A DNA stretch of 64,000 nt, from assembly GCF_013343715.1 (NCBI RefSeq), contig NZ_JABUNR010000014.1, positions 62,001 through 126,000 of the forward strand. The letters run 5' to 3'. Positions 56,281 to 64,000 of the stretch are shown here, in pieces. This DNA is from Mesobacillus harenae. Its GTDB lineage: Bacteria; Bacillota; Bacilli; Bacillales; Cytobacillaceae. The position numbers and the translations under genes were made by a program. The notes beneath the pieces are model-generated. The model was given only the letters and a program-made list of their open reading frames with translations. It was not told where the DNA came from and did not search any database. Within the stretch, counting starts at the first letter, position 1; each line of letters opens with the position of its first letter.

Positions 56281-57831
56281 ATGACTGACATCTATGAAAA
56301 AATTAATGATCTCTATGACCGTCGTCGCGAGATAGAACTTGGCGGGGGAGATGAAAGAATTGACAAACAGCATGAAAAAGGGAAATTGACGGCTCGTGAA
56401 AGAATTGACTTGCTAGTTGATCAAGGAACATTTGTGGAACTAAACCCGTTCATTGAACATCGCTCAACAGATTTTGGCCTTGAAAACCAAAAAGGGCCCG
56501 GAGATGGAGTTGTTACAGGCTACGGGAAGGTGAATGGCCGGCCAATCTATTTGTTTTCACAGGATTTCACCGTCTTTGGAGGCGCTTTGGGAGAAATGCA
56601 TGCTCAAAAAATCGCCAATGTTATGGACCTTGCTGCTAAAAACGGAGCTCCATTTATAGGGCTTAATGATTCGGGTGGTGCAAGAATTCAAGAGGGTGTC
56701 GTATCACTTGATGGATACGGGCAAATTTTCTATCGAAATGCGATTTTCTCCGGGGTCATTCCGCAGATTTCCGTTATCATGGGACCATGTGCAGGAGGAG
56801 CTGTATACTCTCCAGCCATTACAGACTTTGTTTTCATGGTTGAAAAAACGAGTCAAATGTTCATTACAGGTCCCAAGGTTATTGAAACAGTTACTGGTGA
56901 AAAAATTTCAGCAGAGGATCTTGGAGGAGCAAGGGTACATAATTCAATTAGCGGAAATGCCCATTTTCAAAATGAAACAGAAGAAGAAACCTTACTGGCA
57001 GTAAGGAATCTTTTAAGTTATTTACCGCAAAATTATGAAGAAAAGCCACCTAGACTTGAAGCAGATGCTGAGGATGATTATCGCCCTGACCTAACCGATT
57101 TAATTCCTTTTGATGCAATTAGGCCGTATGATGTTCGGACTGTAATTGAACAGGTTGTTGATAATGACTCTTTCTTGGAGGTACAGAAGGATTTTGCGAG
57201 AAATATCGTTATAGGTTTGGCGAGAATTAAGGGAGAGACAGTCGGTCTTGTCTGTAATCAGCCGAAAGTTATGGCAGGCGGGCTTGATATTGATTCCTCT
57301 GATAAGGCATCTAGATTTATCCGTTTTTGTGACTCATTTAATATCCCGATTATCACCTTTGAAGATGTAACTGGATTTTTCCCTGGGATCAAGCAGGAAC
57401 ATGGAGGCATTATCCGCCATGGAGCCAAGATTCTTTATGCCTATTCTGAAGCAACAGTTCCTAAGCTTACTGTTATTCTAAGAAAAGCATACGGTGGAGC
57501 CTATGTAGCTCTAAATAGTAAGTCGATTGGGGCAGACCTTGTTTTTGCCTGGCCGAATGCTGAAATAGCTGTTATGGGCCCACAGGGAGCAGCTAATATA
57601 ATATTTGCACGAGAAATTCAGAACAGCGAAAACCCTGAAGCTACACGTGAAGCAAAGATTAATGAATACAGAGAAAAGTTTGCAAACCCTTATGTCGCGG
57701 CAAGCAGGGGCATGGTGGATGATGTCATTGACCCGCGTGACACAAGAATTAAGCTAATACAGGCTCTGGAAATGCTAAGAACAAAGAAAGAAACACGCCC
57801 GGGCAAAAAGCATGGAAACATCCCCTTGTAA
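56281..57831 (+). CDS. yqjD: Acyl-CoA (propionyl-CoA) carboxylase beta subunit, YqjD type
   Basis: 516 residues with both crotonase-like carboxyltransferase halves: GDGVVTGYGKVNGRPIYLFS and FIGLNDSGGARIQEG (N), VGLVCNQPKVMAGGLDIDSS, GFFPGIKQEHGGIIRHGAKI and RKAYGGAYVALNSK (C). It transfers CO2 from biotin to propionyl-CoA, giving methylmalonyl-CoA. No alpha/biotin subunit is encoded next to it; AccB/AccC or a distant gene would be needed. A decarboxylase of MmdA type is the alternative. Confidence 0.9.
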   Translation: MTDIYEKINDLYDRRREIELGGGDERIDKQHEKGKLTARERIDLLVDQGTFVELNPFIEHRSTDFGLENQKGPGDGVVTGYGKVNGRPIYLFSQDFTVFGGALGEMHAQKIANVMDLAAKNGAPFIGLNDSGGARIQEGVVSLDGYGQIFYRNAIFSGVIPQISVIMGPCAGGAVYSPAITDFVFMVEKTSQMFITGPKVIETVTGEKISAEDLGGARVHNSISGNAHFQNETEEETLLAVRNLLSYLPQNYEEKPPRLEADAEDDYRPDLTDLIPFDAIRPYDVRTVIEQVVDNDSFLEVQKDFARNIVIGLARIKGETVGLVCNQPKVMAGGLDIDSSDKASRFIRFCDSFNIPIITFEDVTGFFPGIKQEHGGIIRHGAKILYAYSEATVPKLTVILRKAYGGAYVALNSKSIGADLVFAWPNAEIAVMGPQGAANIIFAREIQNSENPEATREAKINEYREKFANPYVAASRGMVDDVIDPRDTRIKLIQALEMLRTKKETRPGKKHGNIPL

Positions 57832-57911
57832 GTAAGATTGTGTATCATTTGTAGATCAATTAGAACTACAGGTATACTGTAAAAGTAGATACATAACTTG
57901 GAGGTTCTTTT

Positions 57912-59033
57912 ATGATTAATAATCAGCGTTTACTGGACGAGTTTCTAGAACTAGTCCAAATCGATTCCGAAACTAAATTTGAAGCTGAAATTGCGAAGGT
58001 TCTTAAACAAAAATTCAGCGACTTAGGTGTTGAAGTGTTTGAAGATGATACAACCGCGCAAACGGGGCATGGTGCAGGAAACTTAGTCTGTACTCTCCAT
58101 GGTACAAAGGATGGGGTTGATCCCATCTATTTCACTTCACACATGGATACTGTGGTACCGGCAAATGGTGTAAAGCCTTCTATAAAAGACGGTTATGTTA
58201 TAACAGATGGAACAACGATTTTAGGTGCAGACGACAAAGCAGGACTAGCCGTCATGCTCGAGACAGTTCGGGTTTTAAAAGAACAAAAGACTCCGCACGG
58301 CACGATTCAATTTATTATAACTGTTGGAGAAGAGTCCGGTTTGGTAGGTGCAAAGGTTCTTGATCCCTCTTTGGTTAAGGCAAAGTACGGCTATGCCCTC
58401 GACAGTGACGGCAAGGTAGGAAATATAATTGTCGCTGCTCCGACTCAGGCCAAAGTTGCAGCAGTCATTCACGGAAAAACGGCACATGCCGGAGTTGCTC
58501 CCGAAAAAGGAATTTCTGCTATTTCTATTGCGGCTAAAGCCGTTTCAAGGATGCCGCTTGGAAGGATTGATGAAGAAACTACTGCTAATATCGGGCGTTT
58601 CCATGGTGGGACGCAAACGAATATCGTTTGCGATCGTGTAGATATTTTAGCAGAAGCAAGATCTCTTATTCCTGAGAAAATGGAAAAGCAAGTTCAAAAA
58701 ATGAAGGAAGCTTTCGAATCGGCTGCAAGGGATTTTGGCGGGAGTGCAGACGTTGAAGTGGACGTAATGTATCCAGGCTTCAAGTTCGGGGAAGGCGATC
58801 ATGTAGTCGAGATAGCCCGGAAAGCTGCTGCGAAAATTGGCAGAAGCTGTGAACTGCTTCATAGTGGAGGCGGCAGCGATGCCAATGTCATTGCAGGCTT
58901 CGGAATTCCAACTGTCAATCTTGCTGTCGGTTATGAAGAGATTCATACAAAGAATGAACGTATGCCGATTGAAGAACTCGAGAAATTAGCTGAAATGGTT
59001 CTAGCAATCATTGATGAAGTATCAGGGCAGTAA
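57912..59033 (+). CDS. yqjE: M20-family PepT-like peptidase YqjE
   Basis: 373 residues of the M20 metallopeptidase family: metal-site motifs TSHMDTVVPANG (His, Asp), LGADDKAGLAVML (Asp), VGEESGLVGAK (catalytic Glu) and LHSGGGSDANVIAGFG, with the dimerisation-domain motif GKTAHAGVAPEKG. It is a tripeptidase T-like aminopeptidase. TTGGAGG precedes the ATG. It follows the carboxylase as in B. subtilis. Confidence 0.92.
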   Translation: MINNQRLLDEFLELVQIDSETKFEAEIAKVLKQKFSDLGVEVFEDDTTAQTGHGAGNLVCTLHGTKDGVDPIYFTSHMDTVVPANGVKPSIKDGYVITDGTTILGADDKAGLAVMLETVRVLKEQKTPHGTIQFIITVGEESGLVGAKVLDPSLVKAKYGYALDSDGKVGNIIVAAPTQAKVAAVIHGKTAHAGVAPEKGISAISIAAKAVSRMPLGRIDEETTANIGRFHGGTQTNIVCDRVDILAEARSLIPEKMEKQVQKMKEAFESAARDFGGSADVEVDVMYPGFKFGEGDHVVEIARKAAAKIGRSCELLHSGGGSDANVIAGFGIPTVNLAVGYEEIHTKNERMPIEELEKLAEMVLAIIDEVSGQ

Positions 59034-59046
59034 TAAAGAATAATAT

Positions 59047-59075
59047 GGAGTCCCTATTTAATGGGACTCCTTTTT
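59047..59075 (+). terminator. Terminator after yqjE
   Basis: GGAGTCCC and GGGACTCC form a perfect stem around an eight-base loop, followed by T5. Confidence 0.9.
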
Positions 59076-59254
59076 AAATGGTGTTTATTTTATCAAGTCA
59101 AAGTGCAAAATCAGCTGGGATAAAGTAAGCGGAAAACACGCTTGGATTAAAAAGAACTCTCAGAATGGCTGCGGCTCTGTAAAAAAGCTTCTACCTTTAC
59201 TAGGAAACTAATGATATATTGTTGATAATACTTCTATGAAAAGGGGGGAACCCG

Positions 59255-59725
59255 TTGTCTGAGATACATAAAATGTTGGTTTTCCAGGCGGGACAAGAGG
59301 AATATGCATTCCGAGTACAGCATGTTATATCAATCGAAAAGGTTGAAGGAATTACGCCAACTCCTCATACGTCTGAGTATATAAAAGGGGTAGCTTCAGT
59401 AAGAGGAGAACTAATTCCTGTTATAGACTTGGAGATGTTTCTATATTCACAGCCTGTTTTAGAGGAAGGAACTAGGATGATTGTGCTGCAAACAGAAGAA
59501 CTGGCGGTAGGGGTAATTGTAAGGGATGCTAAGGAAATAATTGATATCTTTGCTGCAGATATTAAGCAGCTAAGCATCGCTTCATTTACAAATACAGCAT
59601 ACTTAGCGGGTATTGCCAATCTGGACGGTCGTTTAATTACGATCGTAGACGCAGAAGCTTTTATACTTTCTCTTGATGGAATTAGGGATGTTAGAGAATA
59701 TCTTCACAGCAAGGGTTCATACTGA
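59255..59725 (+). CDS. cheW: Chemotaxis coupling protein CheW
   Basis: 156 residues forming one CheW domain: MLVFQAGQEEYAFRVQHVIS, PHTSEYIKGVASVRGELIPV and LAGIANLDGRLITIVDAE. It couples receptors to the kinase CheA. TTG 59255 follows AAGGGGGG. It is a stand-alone copy away from the main che cluster, possibly working with receptors like the one at 15072-16553. Confidence 0.92.
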   Translation: MSEIHKMLVFQAGQEEYAFRVQHVISIEKVEGITPTPHTSEYIKGVASVRGELIPVIDLEMFLYSQPVLEEGTRMIVLQTEELAVGVIVRDAKEIIDIFAADIKQLSIASFTNTAYLAGIANLDGRLITIVDAEAFILSLDGIRDVREYLHSKGSY

Positions 59726-59747
59726 CATAAAATATTCATTATTTTCA

Positions 59748-59779
59748 AGGATTGTTCAATCATGAGCAATCCTTTTTTC
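59748..59779 (+). terminator. Terminator after cheW
   Basis: AAGGATTG-TTCA pairs with TGAG-CAATCCTT around AATCA, followed by T6. It overlaps the first ATG of the next frame, which argues for the later azoR start. Confidence 0.85.
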
Positions 59780-59824
59780 TGTAAAATTAACTTATCTAAA
59801 TTAACGCAAAAGGAATGTGAGCTC

Positions 59825-60487
59825 ATGACTAAGTTGCTCTATATAACAGCCAATCCAAAAACAGATAGTAAGTTATCAAAAGGAATGCAGATTGCAGAAG
59901 TCTTTCTAGAATCGTTCAAACGTGAAGTACCAGAGGCGGAAATTATTCCGATGCATCTTTATGAAATGGATATTCCCCAAATCGATATGGACTTGTTATA
60001 TGGGCGTGCAAAGCTCTCCTTTATGGGGTATGAATTTGAACAGTTAAGCACAGAGGAACAAAGAAGAATATCCGCAATGCATGCATTGGCTGATAAATTT
60101 ATTGCTGCAGATTATTATTTATTTGTAACTCCGTTGTGGAATTTAGGTTCACCCGCAATTTTAAAAGCGCTTTTAGATAATTTATTTATTACAAATAAGA
60201 CCTTTACAAATACAGAACAAGGCCCTAAAGGGTTGCTTACAAATAGAAAAGCAATTCATATACAAACAAGAGGAGGAGTTTATTCCAATGGTCCTATGGC
60301 TGAATTTGAATTTGGTGACCGTTTTTTAACAAAGGCATTAAGCTTCCTGGGGTTAGAAGTCATGGATTCAATCATCGCTGAAGGAATGGACCACCATCCA
60401 AAACTTGCACCTGACATTATGGCGAAAGCAAAAAAGCGCGCTGCTGCAGCTGCAAAAGAAATGGCTGCTGATAAGATTACCAGTTAA
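59825..60487 (+). CDS. azoR: FMN-dependent NADH:quinone/azo oxidoreductase
   Basis: 220 residues of the flavodoxin-like AzoR family: LLYITANPKTDSKLSKGMQ phosphate-binding start, FVTPLWNLGSPAILKALLDN and HIQTRGGVYSNGP for FMN and substrate. It reduces quinones and azo compounds by two-electron transfer, probably for detoxification. ATG 59825 follows AAAGGAA; the earlier ATG 59762 lies in a terminator. Confidence 0.93.
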   Translation: MTKLLYITANPKTDSKLSKGMQIAEVFLESFKREVPEAEIIPMHLYEMDIPQIDMDLLYGRAKLSFMGYEFEQLSTEEQRRISAMHALADKFIAADYYLFVTPLWNLGSPAILKALLDNLFITNKTFTNTEQGPKGLLTNRKAIHIQTRGGVYSNGPMAEFEFGDRFLTKALSFLGLEVMDSIIAEGMDHHPKLAPDIMAKAKKRAAAAAKEMAADKITS

Positions 60488-60493
60488 TCCATC

Positions 60494-60520
60494 AAAAGTC
60501 CGGGCTTCCTGGACTTTTTT
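60494..60520 (+). terminator. Terminator after azoR
   Basis: AAAAGTCCgGG pairs with CCtGGACTTTTTT, closed by a CTT loop. Confidence 0.85.
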
Positions 60521-60608
60521 GTTGTTAAGGAATCTATAAAAGTTCCGGATTGTGGAAATTTTTTTATAAGGGACTTTTTATCCCTGCCCTTGCTCCGATT
60601 CGGTTTTG

Positions 60609-60626
60609 CTTTTACTTTAGTAAAAG
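60609..60626. promoter_or_regulatory. Palindromic operator-like site upstream of dinB
   Basis: CTTTTACT-TT-AGTAAAAG has perfect eight-base arms. It lies 52 bases before the dinB start and upstream of a TACAAT -10-like hexamer at 60641-60646. It does not match the Gram-positive LexA box. Confidence 0.4.
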
Positions 60627-60677
60627 TATGTCTGTTTTGATACAATAGAAGGGAACGTATATTTGGGAAGTGTCAAT

Positions 60678-61964
60678 ATGAAGGAAATGTATCCGAAGAA
60701 TGGACATGTAATTTTACATGTGGATATGAACAGTTTCTACGCTTCGGTTGAGATGGCGTATGATCCAGCCTTGAAAGGAAAGCCGCTTGCGATAGCAGGT
60801 AATCCGGAAGAAAGGCGTGGGATTATTGTAACTTGCAGCTATGAGGCGAGAAAATTCGGCGTCAAAACCACGATGCCTCTTTGGGAAGCGAAAAAACTGT
60901 GCCCCGACTTAATCATAATGAGACCAAACTTTGACCGTTACCGGACAGCTTCTTCTGTTATGTTTGATATACTGCGCCAATACTCTGAACTAGTAGAGCC
61001 GGTTTCTATTGATGAGGGATATGTAGATATAACAGACAGCTACCCTTATGGCAGTCCTATTGAGATCGCCAAGAGTGTGCAGGAGCGCATTCTTGATCAG
61101 CTGGATCTCCCCTGCAGTATTGGAGTAGCCCCAAATAAATTTCTTGCTAAAATGGCTTCAGACATGAAAAAACCGATGGGGATTACGATTCTAAGAAAGC
61201 GTGATGTTCCTATAGTTTTATGGCCGCTTGATGCAGAGGAGATGCATGGGGTAGGAAAGAAAACGGCTGAAAAACTGAATACAATTGGTATAAAGACGAT
61301 AGGTGAGCTTGCCAACGCAGAAGAGATGCAATTAAAAGCTCTGCTTGGAATTAACGGGATTAGGCTAAAGGAACGCGCAAATGGAAATGATAAGCGGACA
61401 GTGGACCCTGATTCGGTTTACGATTTTAAAAGCATCGGGAATTCTACAACGCTGCCGAGAGATGTTTCTAATCAAAGGGAATTATATGAGATTATCGGCA
61501 AGCTTGCCGGGCAAGTAGCAGCGAGGATGCGAAGAAAAAAAGTGGTAGCCGCGAATATTGGGATAACGATTCGCTACAAAGACAGAAAAACGATTACCCG
61601 CAGCAAAAAGCTGTTAAACACTGTCAGGAATGAGAAAGAGATTAGTGTAGCTGCTAGAGAGCTCTTTGGTAAGCATTGGAACGGGGACTCGGTTCGCCTG
61701 CTAGGGGTAACAGCAACTGATTTATTGGTGGAGGACAGTGCAGTTAAACAGCTGGATCTCTTTTCTTACGAGGAAGATGCTAAAAAAGAACCACTACATA
61801 ACACAATGTCTAAGCTGCGAGAGAAGTATGGCACTAATATAATTGAGTCCGCCGGAGGCTACCTAAATCAGCAAACAAAGCCAGGCAATGACACAAGCTT
61901 TAATAAGGACTTTCTCCACCAAAAAAAACAGAGGGATCATCTTGAGAAAAAACAAAAAGATTGA
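60678..61964 (+). CDS. dinB: DNA polymerase IV (Y family)
   Basis: 428 residues. Catalytic carboxylates lie in HVDMNSFYASVEMAYDP and SIDEGYVDIT; SIGVAPNKFLAKMASDMKKP belongs to the palm-thumb region, and the little-finger domain follows. The C-terminal QLDLFSY fits the sliding-clamp-binding motif QxxLF. It performs error-prone translesion synthesis. It equals yqjH in synteny. ATG 60678 was chosen behind GGGAAG; TTG 60663 in the same frame lacks a site. Confidence 0.95.
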   Translation: MKEMYPKNGHVILHVDMNSFYASVEMAYDPALKGKPLAIAGNPEERRGIIVTCSYEARKFGVKTTMPLWEAKKLCPDLIIMRPNFDRYRTASSVMFDILRQYSELVEPVSIDEGYVDITDSYPYGSPIEIAKSVQERILDQLDLPCSIGVAPNKFLAKMASDMKKPMGITILRKRDVPIVLWPLDAEEMHGVGKKTAEKLNTIGIKTIGELANAEEMQLKALLGINGIRLKERANGNDKRTVDPDSVYDFKSIGNSTTLPRDVSNQRELYEIIGKLAGQVAARMRRKKVVAANIGITIRYKDRKTITRSKKLLNTVRNEKEISVAARELFGKHWNGDSVRLLGVTATDLLVEDSAVKQLDLFSYEEDAKKEPLHNTMSKLREKYGTNIIESAGGYLNQQTKPGNDTSFNKDFLHQKKQRDHLEKKQKD

Positions 61965-62108
61965 TCACTTTTGTTTAATCTTTCTTAGATGGTTAAAAAT
62001 AAGCTCGTTAGGATTGATTATTTGCATTTTTGCAAGGGAAATTGCTACATTATAGTGGGTTCTTTTAACTGACAACTACATACAACTGGTAAGAAGGGAC
62101 GTTAAAAT

Positions 62109-63524
62109 ATGTCGAAACAAGAAATTGGTGTTATCGGGCTAGCAGTAATGGGGAAAAATCTGGCGCTTAACATGGAGAGCAAAGGATATACCGTTTCTGT
62201 TTACAATCGCTCAAGAGAAAAAACAGATGAGATGCTCGAGGAAGCAGCTGGAAAAAATATAACAGGTACATTTACAATCGAGGAATTTGTTGCTTCATTA
62301 GAAAAACCCCGAAAAATTATGCTGATGGTAAAAGCGGGGGGACCAACTGATGCAACCATTGAACAGCTAAAACCGCACCTTGATAAAGGGGATATCATCA
62401 TTGATGGTGGAAATACATTCTTTGCGGATACTCAGCGCAGAAATAAAGAACTAAGTGAGCTGGGTCTTCATTTCATTGGAACAGGTGTTTCTGGAGGAGA
62501 AGAGGGAGCTTTAACAGGACCTTCTATCATGCCGGGCGGACAGAAAGAGGCTTATGATCTGGTTGCTCCTATTTTCAAAGATATTTCTGCTAAAGTTAAT
62601 GGTGAACCATGTACCACCTACATTGGACCCGATGGAGCAGGGCATTATGTGAAAATGGTGCACAATGGTATAGAGTACGGTGATATGCAGCTTATCGCTG
62701 AATCCTATTTCTTATTAAAAAATGTCCTAGGTCTCAGTGCGGATGAACTTCACTCTGTTTTTGCTGAATGGAATAAAGGTGAGCTTGACAGCTATTTGAT
62801 AGAAATTACAGCCGATATCTTCACGAAAAAGGATGAAGAAACAGGGAAGCCATTAGTTGATGTTATTCTCGATACGGCAGGCCAAAAAGGAACAGGAAAA
62901 TGGACAAGCCAAAGTGCTTTAGACCTCGGCGTGCCTCTGCCAATTATTACAGAATCAGTGTTTGCTCGTTTCATTTCAGCCATGAAAGATGAACGAGTAC
63001 AGGCGAGTAAACAACTAAGCGGGCCGGTCGAAAATGGCTTTAACGGAGACCGTGAATCATTTATTGAAGCTGTGCGCAAAGCACTTTATATGAGCAAAAT
63101 TTGCTCCTATGCACAAGGATTTGCTCAGATGCGTGCTGCATCGGAAGAATATGACTGGGATCTACGTTATGGAGATATCGCGATGATTTTCCGTGGTGGA
63201 TGCATTATCCGTGCTCAGTACCTGCAGCAAATTAAAGAAGCATATGATCGGGAGCCGGCATTAAAGAACCTGTTGCTTGATCCTTATTTTAAAGAGATTG
63301 TTGAAGGCTATCAGGGTGCCCTAAGAGAAATCATAGTGGCTGCGGTCCAAAATGGCATACCGGTCCCTTGCTTCTCTGCTGCTCTATCCTATTATGACAG
63401 CTACCGGACTGAAACGTTGCCTGCCAACCTGATTCAGGCGCAAAGAGATTATTTTGGGGCCCATACTTATCAGCGGATTGATAAGGAAGGTATCTTCCAT
63501 ACAGAATGGATGGACCAAGACTAG
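62109..63524 (+). CDS. gndA: 6-phosphogluconate dehydrogenase, decarboxylating
   Basis: 471 residues: NADP-binding [20 protein letters not shown], substrate motifs [20 protein letters not shown] and [19 protein letters not shown] (catalytic Lys), and [14 protein letters not shown]. It oxidises 6-phosphogluconate to ribulose 5-phosphate in the pentose phosphate pathway. The length matches the long-chain GndA/YqjI class, which lies in the same place in B. subtilis. AAGAAGGGACG precedes the ATG. Confidence 0.97.
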   Translation: MSKQEIGVIGLAVMGKNLALNMESKGYTVSVYNRSREKTDEMLEEAAGKNITGTFTIEEFVASLEKPRKIMLMVKAGGPTDATIEQLKPHLDKGDIIIDGGNTFFADTQRRNKELSELGLHFIGTGVSGGEEGALTGPSIMPGGQKEAYDLVAPIFKDISAKVNGEPCTTYIGPDGAGHYVKMVHNGIEYGDMQLIAESYFLLKNVLGLSADELHSVFAEWNKGELDSYLIEITADIFTKKDEETGKPLVDVILDTAGQKGTGKWTSQSALDLGVPLPIITESVFARFISAMKDERVQASKQLSGPVENGFNGDRESFIEAVRKALYMSKICSYAQGFAQMRAASEEYDWDLRYGDIAMIFRGGCIIRAQYLQQIKEAYDREPALKNLLLDPYFKEIVEGYQGALREIIVAAVQNGIPVPCFSAALSYYDSYRTETLPANLIQAQRDYFGAHTYQRIDKEGIFHTEWMDQD

Positions 63525-63564
63525 TATATGATGATCTTTCAATCAACAAAATGACAAAAAGTAA

Positions 63565-63594
63565 CCCAGGCAAATTCTTGCCTGGGCTTTTTTG
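63565..63594 (+). terminator. Terminator after gndA
   Basis: CCCAGGCAA pairs perfectly with TTGCCTGGG around ATTC, followed by CT6. Confidence 0.92.
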
Positions 63595-63627
63595 TCATGC
63601 ACTCGACCAAAGGAGGGGATTTTATTA

Positions 63628-63759
63628 ATGAATTTTTTTAATGAAAGTGTAATAAATGAACATTGCTACCGTACAACCGGCGCTTATGTTCCTTATAGTT
63701 ACCACTTCACGGCAGGACTGGCATCTGTCCCGTGTAGCTTTAGCGGGGCTGCAACCTAA
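63628..63759 (+). CDS. Possible small protein of 43 residues
   Basis: A frame starting MNFFNESVINEHCYRTTGAY follows an unusually good ribosome binding site (AAAGGAGGGG, about 11 bases upstream). It has two Cys and no recognisable family. The same stretch can fold around GGCAGGAC and GTCC-CGTG, so it might instead be an RNA element or decayed sequence. Confidence 0.25.
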   Translation: MNFFNESVINEHCYRTTGAYVPYSYHFTAGLASVPCSFSGAAT

Positions 63760-63821
63760 AATAGCTGCGGTGGCCATTTCTTTCAGCCTTAGTCCCTCCA
63801 TAATAATAAGATCCTTAGACA

Positions 63822-64000
63822 TTAAAGCACGATGCCGGGGTGGCCCTCACGTGCACGTTCGATACCTAGTGAATCGACGACTCTGCTAATTCCTATCTCC
63901 GCCAAATATTCAGCAGCATCCGAAGCTACAAAGATAAATTCAAGGTTAAACTCATTATCGAAGGAGTTTTTCGTTTTGAATAAATTAAAATCATGGTCGT
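63822..64000 (-). CDS. Unrecognised protein, C-terminal part (partial)
   Basis: The minus-strand frame is open from the window edge for 58 codons and ends in TAA at 63824-63822. The tail reads FIFVASDAAEYLAEIGISRV then VVDSLGIERAREGHPGIVL, which looks like a folded, soluble protein but matches no family known to me. The 5' part lies outside the window. Confidence 0.4.
   Translation of the reverse strand, partial: DHDFNLFKTKNSFDNEFNLEFIFVASDAAEYLAEIGISRVVDSLGIERAREGHPGIVL

Noticed and set aside
63625-63889. Overlapping frames on both strands at the right end (65 and 77 codons)
   Set aside because: They overlap each other completely, and the minus-strand unknown gene ends at 63822; none has a credible ribosome binding site apart from the 43-codon frame listed with low confidence.
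1-64000. CRISPR arrays, tRNA or rRNA genes, prophage or complete insertion sequences
   Set aside because: No regularly spaced short repeats, cloverleaf ends, rRNA motifs, transposase, integrase or phage genes were found by reading through the window.

Overview
The window is chromosomal DNA of an endospore-forming member of the Bacillaceae. It carries the spoIIIA operon, spoIVB, spo0A and spore photoproduct lyase. Its gene order follows the yqh-yqi-yqj segment of Bacillus subtilis almost gene for gene. Base composition is moderate to low GC, ribosome binding sites are strong, and GTG and TTG starts are common. An OLE RNA with its partner gene oapA, a B12-dependent ribonucleotide reductase and a B12-dependent methylmalonyl-CoA mutase place it among the environmental, often stress-tolerant Bacillus-like genera rather than in B. 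subtilis itself. No tRNA, rRNA, prophage, CRISPR array or complete insertion sequence was seen.

Layout. 1-5.8 kb: end of nrdJ, splB, a patatin-like lipase, small membrane proteins, papA and efp. aroQ, expected between yqhR and papA, is absent, and a small inverted-repeat element sits there. 6.1-9.2 kb: a redox island holding a PCYCGC lipoprotein with an in-frame UGA, a diheme cytochrome c, a frameshifted rhodanese lipoprotein and a SIMPL protein. 9.4-14.6 kb: spoIIIAA-AH behind a sigma-E-type promoter, followed by a composite repeat. 15-19.1 kb: a membrane chemoreceptor, accB-accC and an Asp23-family gene. 19.6-28.4 kb: nusB, folD, xseA, xseB, ispA, OLE RNA, oapA, dxs, tlyA and ahrC. 28.4-34.1 kb: recN, spoIVB, spo0A, a glycerophosphodiesterase and a small membrane protein. 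34.2-44.6 kb: bkdR and the sigma-54-controlled branched-chain keto acid operon ptb-bcd-buk-lpdV-bkdAA-bkdAB-bkdB. 44.9-50.2 kb: mutA-mutB-meaB. 50.4-53.6 kb: brxB and an arginine-type ABC transporter. 53.7-64 kb: yqjA, an L,D-transpeptidase, methylmalonyl-CoA epimerase, a propionyl-CoA carboxylase-type carboxyltransferase, a PepT-like peptidase, cheW, azoR, DNA polymerase IV and gnd.

How the genes work together. Valine, isoleucine and leucine are deaminated by Bcd and oxidised by the Bkd complex. The resulting acyl-CoAs can feed fatty acid synthesis, or be turned into acyl-phosphate and free acid by Ptb and Buk. Propionyl-CoA from isoleucine and valine can be carboxylated, epimerised and rearranged to succinyl-CoA by the YqjD-type carboxylase, the epimerase and MutAB with MeaB, all encoded within about 13 kb. 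The ispA-OLE-oapA-dxs cluster joins isoprenoid synthesis to the large RNA.

The most unusual feature is the PCYCGC lipoprotein at 6168-6617. Its UGA replaces a family cysteine in a would-be UxxC motif, the frame stays open to a natural end, and a hairpin of bacterial SECIS type lies at the right distance downstream. It is best read as a selenoprotein gene rather than a pseudogene. Three repeat families (a terminal-inverted-repeat element, a 105-125 bp Bacillaceae repeat and long perfect hairpins) occupy the larger intergenic gaps.
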